Shown piece by piece: positions 6,314 through 6,394 of a DNA stretch of 6,394 bases. The DNA comes from Acidimicrobiaceae bacterium (GTDB taxonomy: Bacteria > Actinomycetota > Acidimicrobiia > Acidimicrobiales > Microtrichaceae). Where the stretch lies: assembly GCA_003514205.1 (NCBI GenBank), contig DORQ01000263.1, positions 12,780 to 19,173 on the forward strand, in the 5' to 3' direction. The first letter of the stretch is position 1. Every line of letters begins with the position of its first letter. The notes under the pieces were generated by a model that saw only the letters and a program-made list of their open reading frames with translations, searched no databases and was not told the origin of the DNA. A program made the position numbers and the translations under genes.

Positions 6314-6394
6314 ACCTCGCCGATCAGCAGTCCTGAACGCTGGCTGGCGCCGCCCGGCCGATATTCCGTCCGGCCGATATTCCGTCCTATCGAT
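6314..6394. other. Non-coding tail after the DUF445 gene
   Basis: The 81 bases after the TAG at 6311-6313 contain no start of a recognisable gene on either strand and no stem-loop followed by a T run. The first 40 bases have only weak pairing (CAGC at 6325-6328 with GCTG at 6339-6342). The right half is the tandem repeat listed separately. A gene may begin beyond the edge. Confidence 0.5.
6354..6387. repeat. Tandem 16-bp direct repeat (two copies plus 2 bases)
   Basis: CCGGCCGATATTCCGT occurs at 6354-6369 and again, identically, at 6370-6385, and the next two bases CC keep the period. Each copy contains the CGGCCG palindrome and an AT-rich centre. The second copy's CGATA (6375-6379) can also pair with TATCG (6388-6392) across 8 bases. 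Whether more copies follow cannot be seen because the window ends. It could be a local slippage duplication, a small dispersed repeat element, or a pair of protein-binding sites. Confidence 0.8.

Noticed and set aside
6325..6342. CAGC/GCTG pairing after the DUF445 stop, considered as a terminator
   Set aside because: The stem is only four base pairs with a long loop and no T run.

Overview
The window is G+C-rich, densely packed bacterial chromosome with seven protein genes and very little intergenic space. There are no RNA genes, mobile elements, phage genes or CRISPR repeats that I can support. Codon style, the forms of the YgfZ and DUF445 proteins, and GTG start usage suggest an actinobacterium. 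A lineage outside the classic Streptomyces/Mycobacterium group (for example Acidimicrobiia) is a guess, prompted by a dedicated trpF and by the TrpC motif IGVNQRDL. No marker gene in the window settles the taxonomy.

Layout. Positions 1-1941, minus strand: trpC, trpF, then trpB (cut by the left edge), closely spaced and read as one tryptophan operon segment. Positions 1942-2029: a short divergent control region with an 11-bp imperfect inverted repeat. Positions 2030-4152, plus strand: an OmpR-type response regulator and a membrane histidine kinase, 41 bp apart. Positions 4173-5036, minus strand: a YgfZ/GcvT-like folate-binding protein, convergent with the kinase. Positions 5051-6313, plus strand: a DUF445 (YjiN-type) membrane protein, whose start codon lies 14 bp from that of ygfZ. 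Positions 6314-6394: a non-coding tail with two tandem copies of a 16-bp sequence.

How the parts work together. TrpF, TrpC and TrpB catalyse consecutive late steps of tryptophan synthesis: phosphoribosylanthranilate to CdRP, to indole-glycerol phosphate, and (with TrpA, presumably beyond the left edge) to tryptophan. The regulator and kinase form a complete, intact two-component system with all phosphotransfer residues; its signal and targets cannot be read from sequence. The divergent spacer it shares with trpC holds the only plausible operator-like structure in the window. YgfZ points to iron-sulfur cluster protein maintenance. The DUF445 protein has no established function.

I did not find a convincing new system. 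The genes look like ordinary housekeeping and regulatory genes. The points worth a second look are the inverted repeat, the acidic TrpF tail, the tight ygfZ/DUF445 head-to-head start, and the tandem 16-mer at the right edge.
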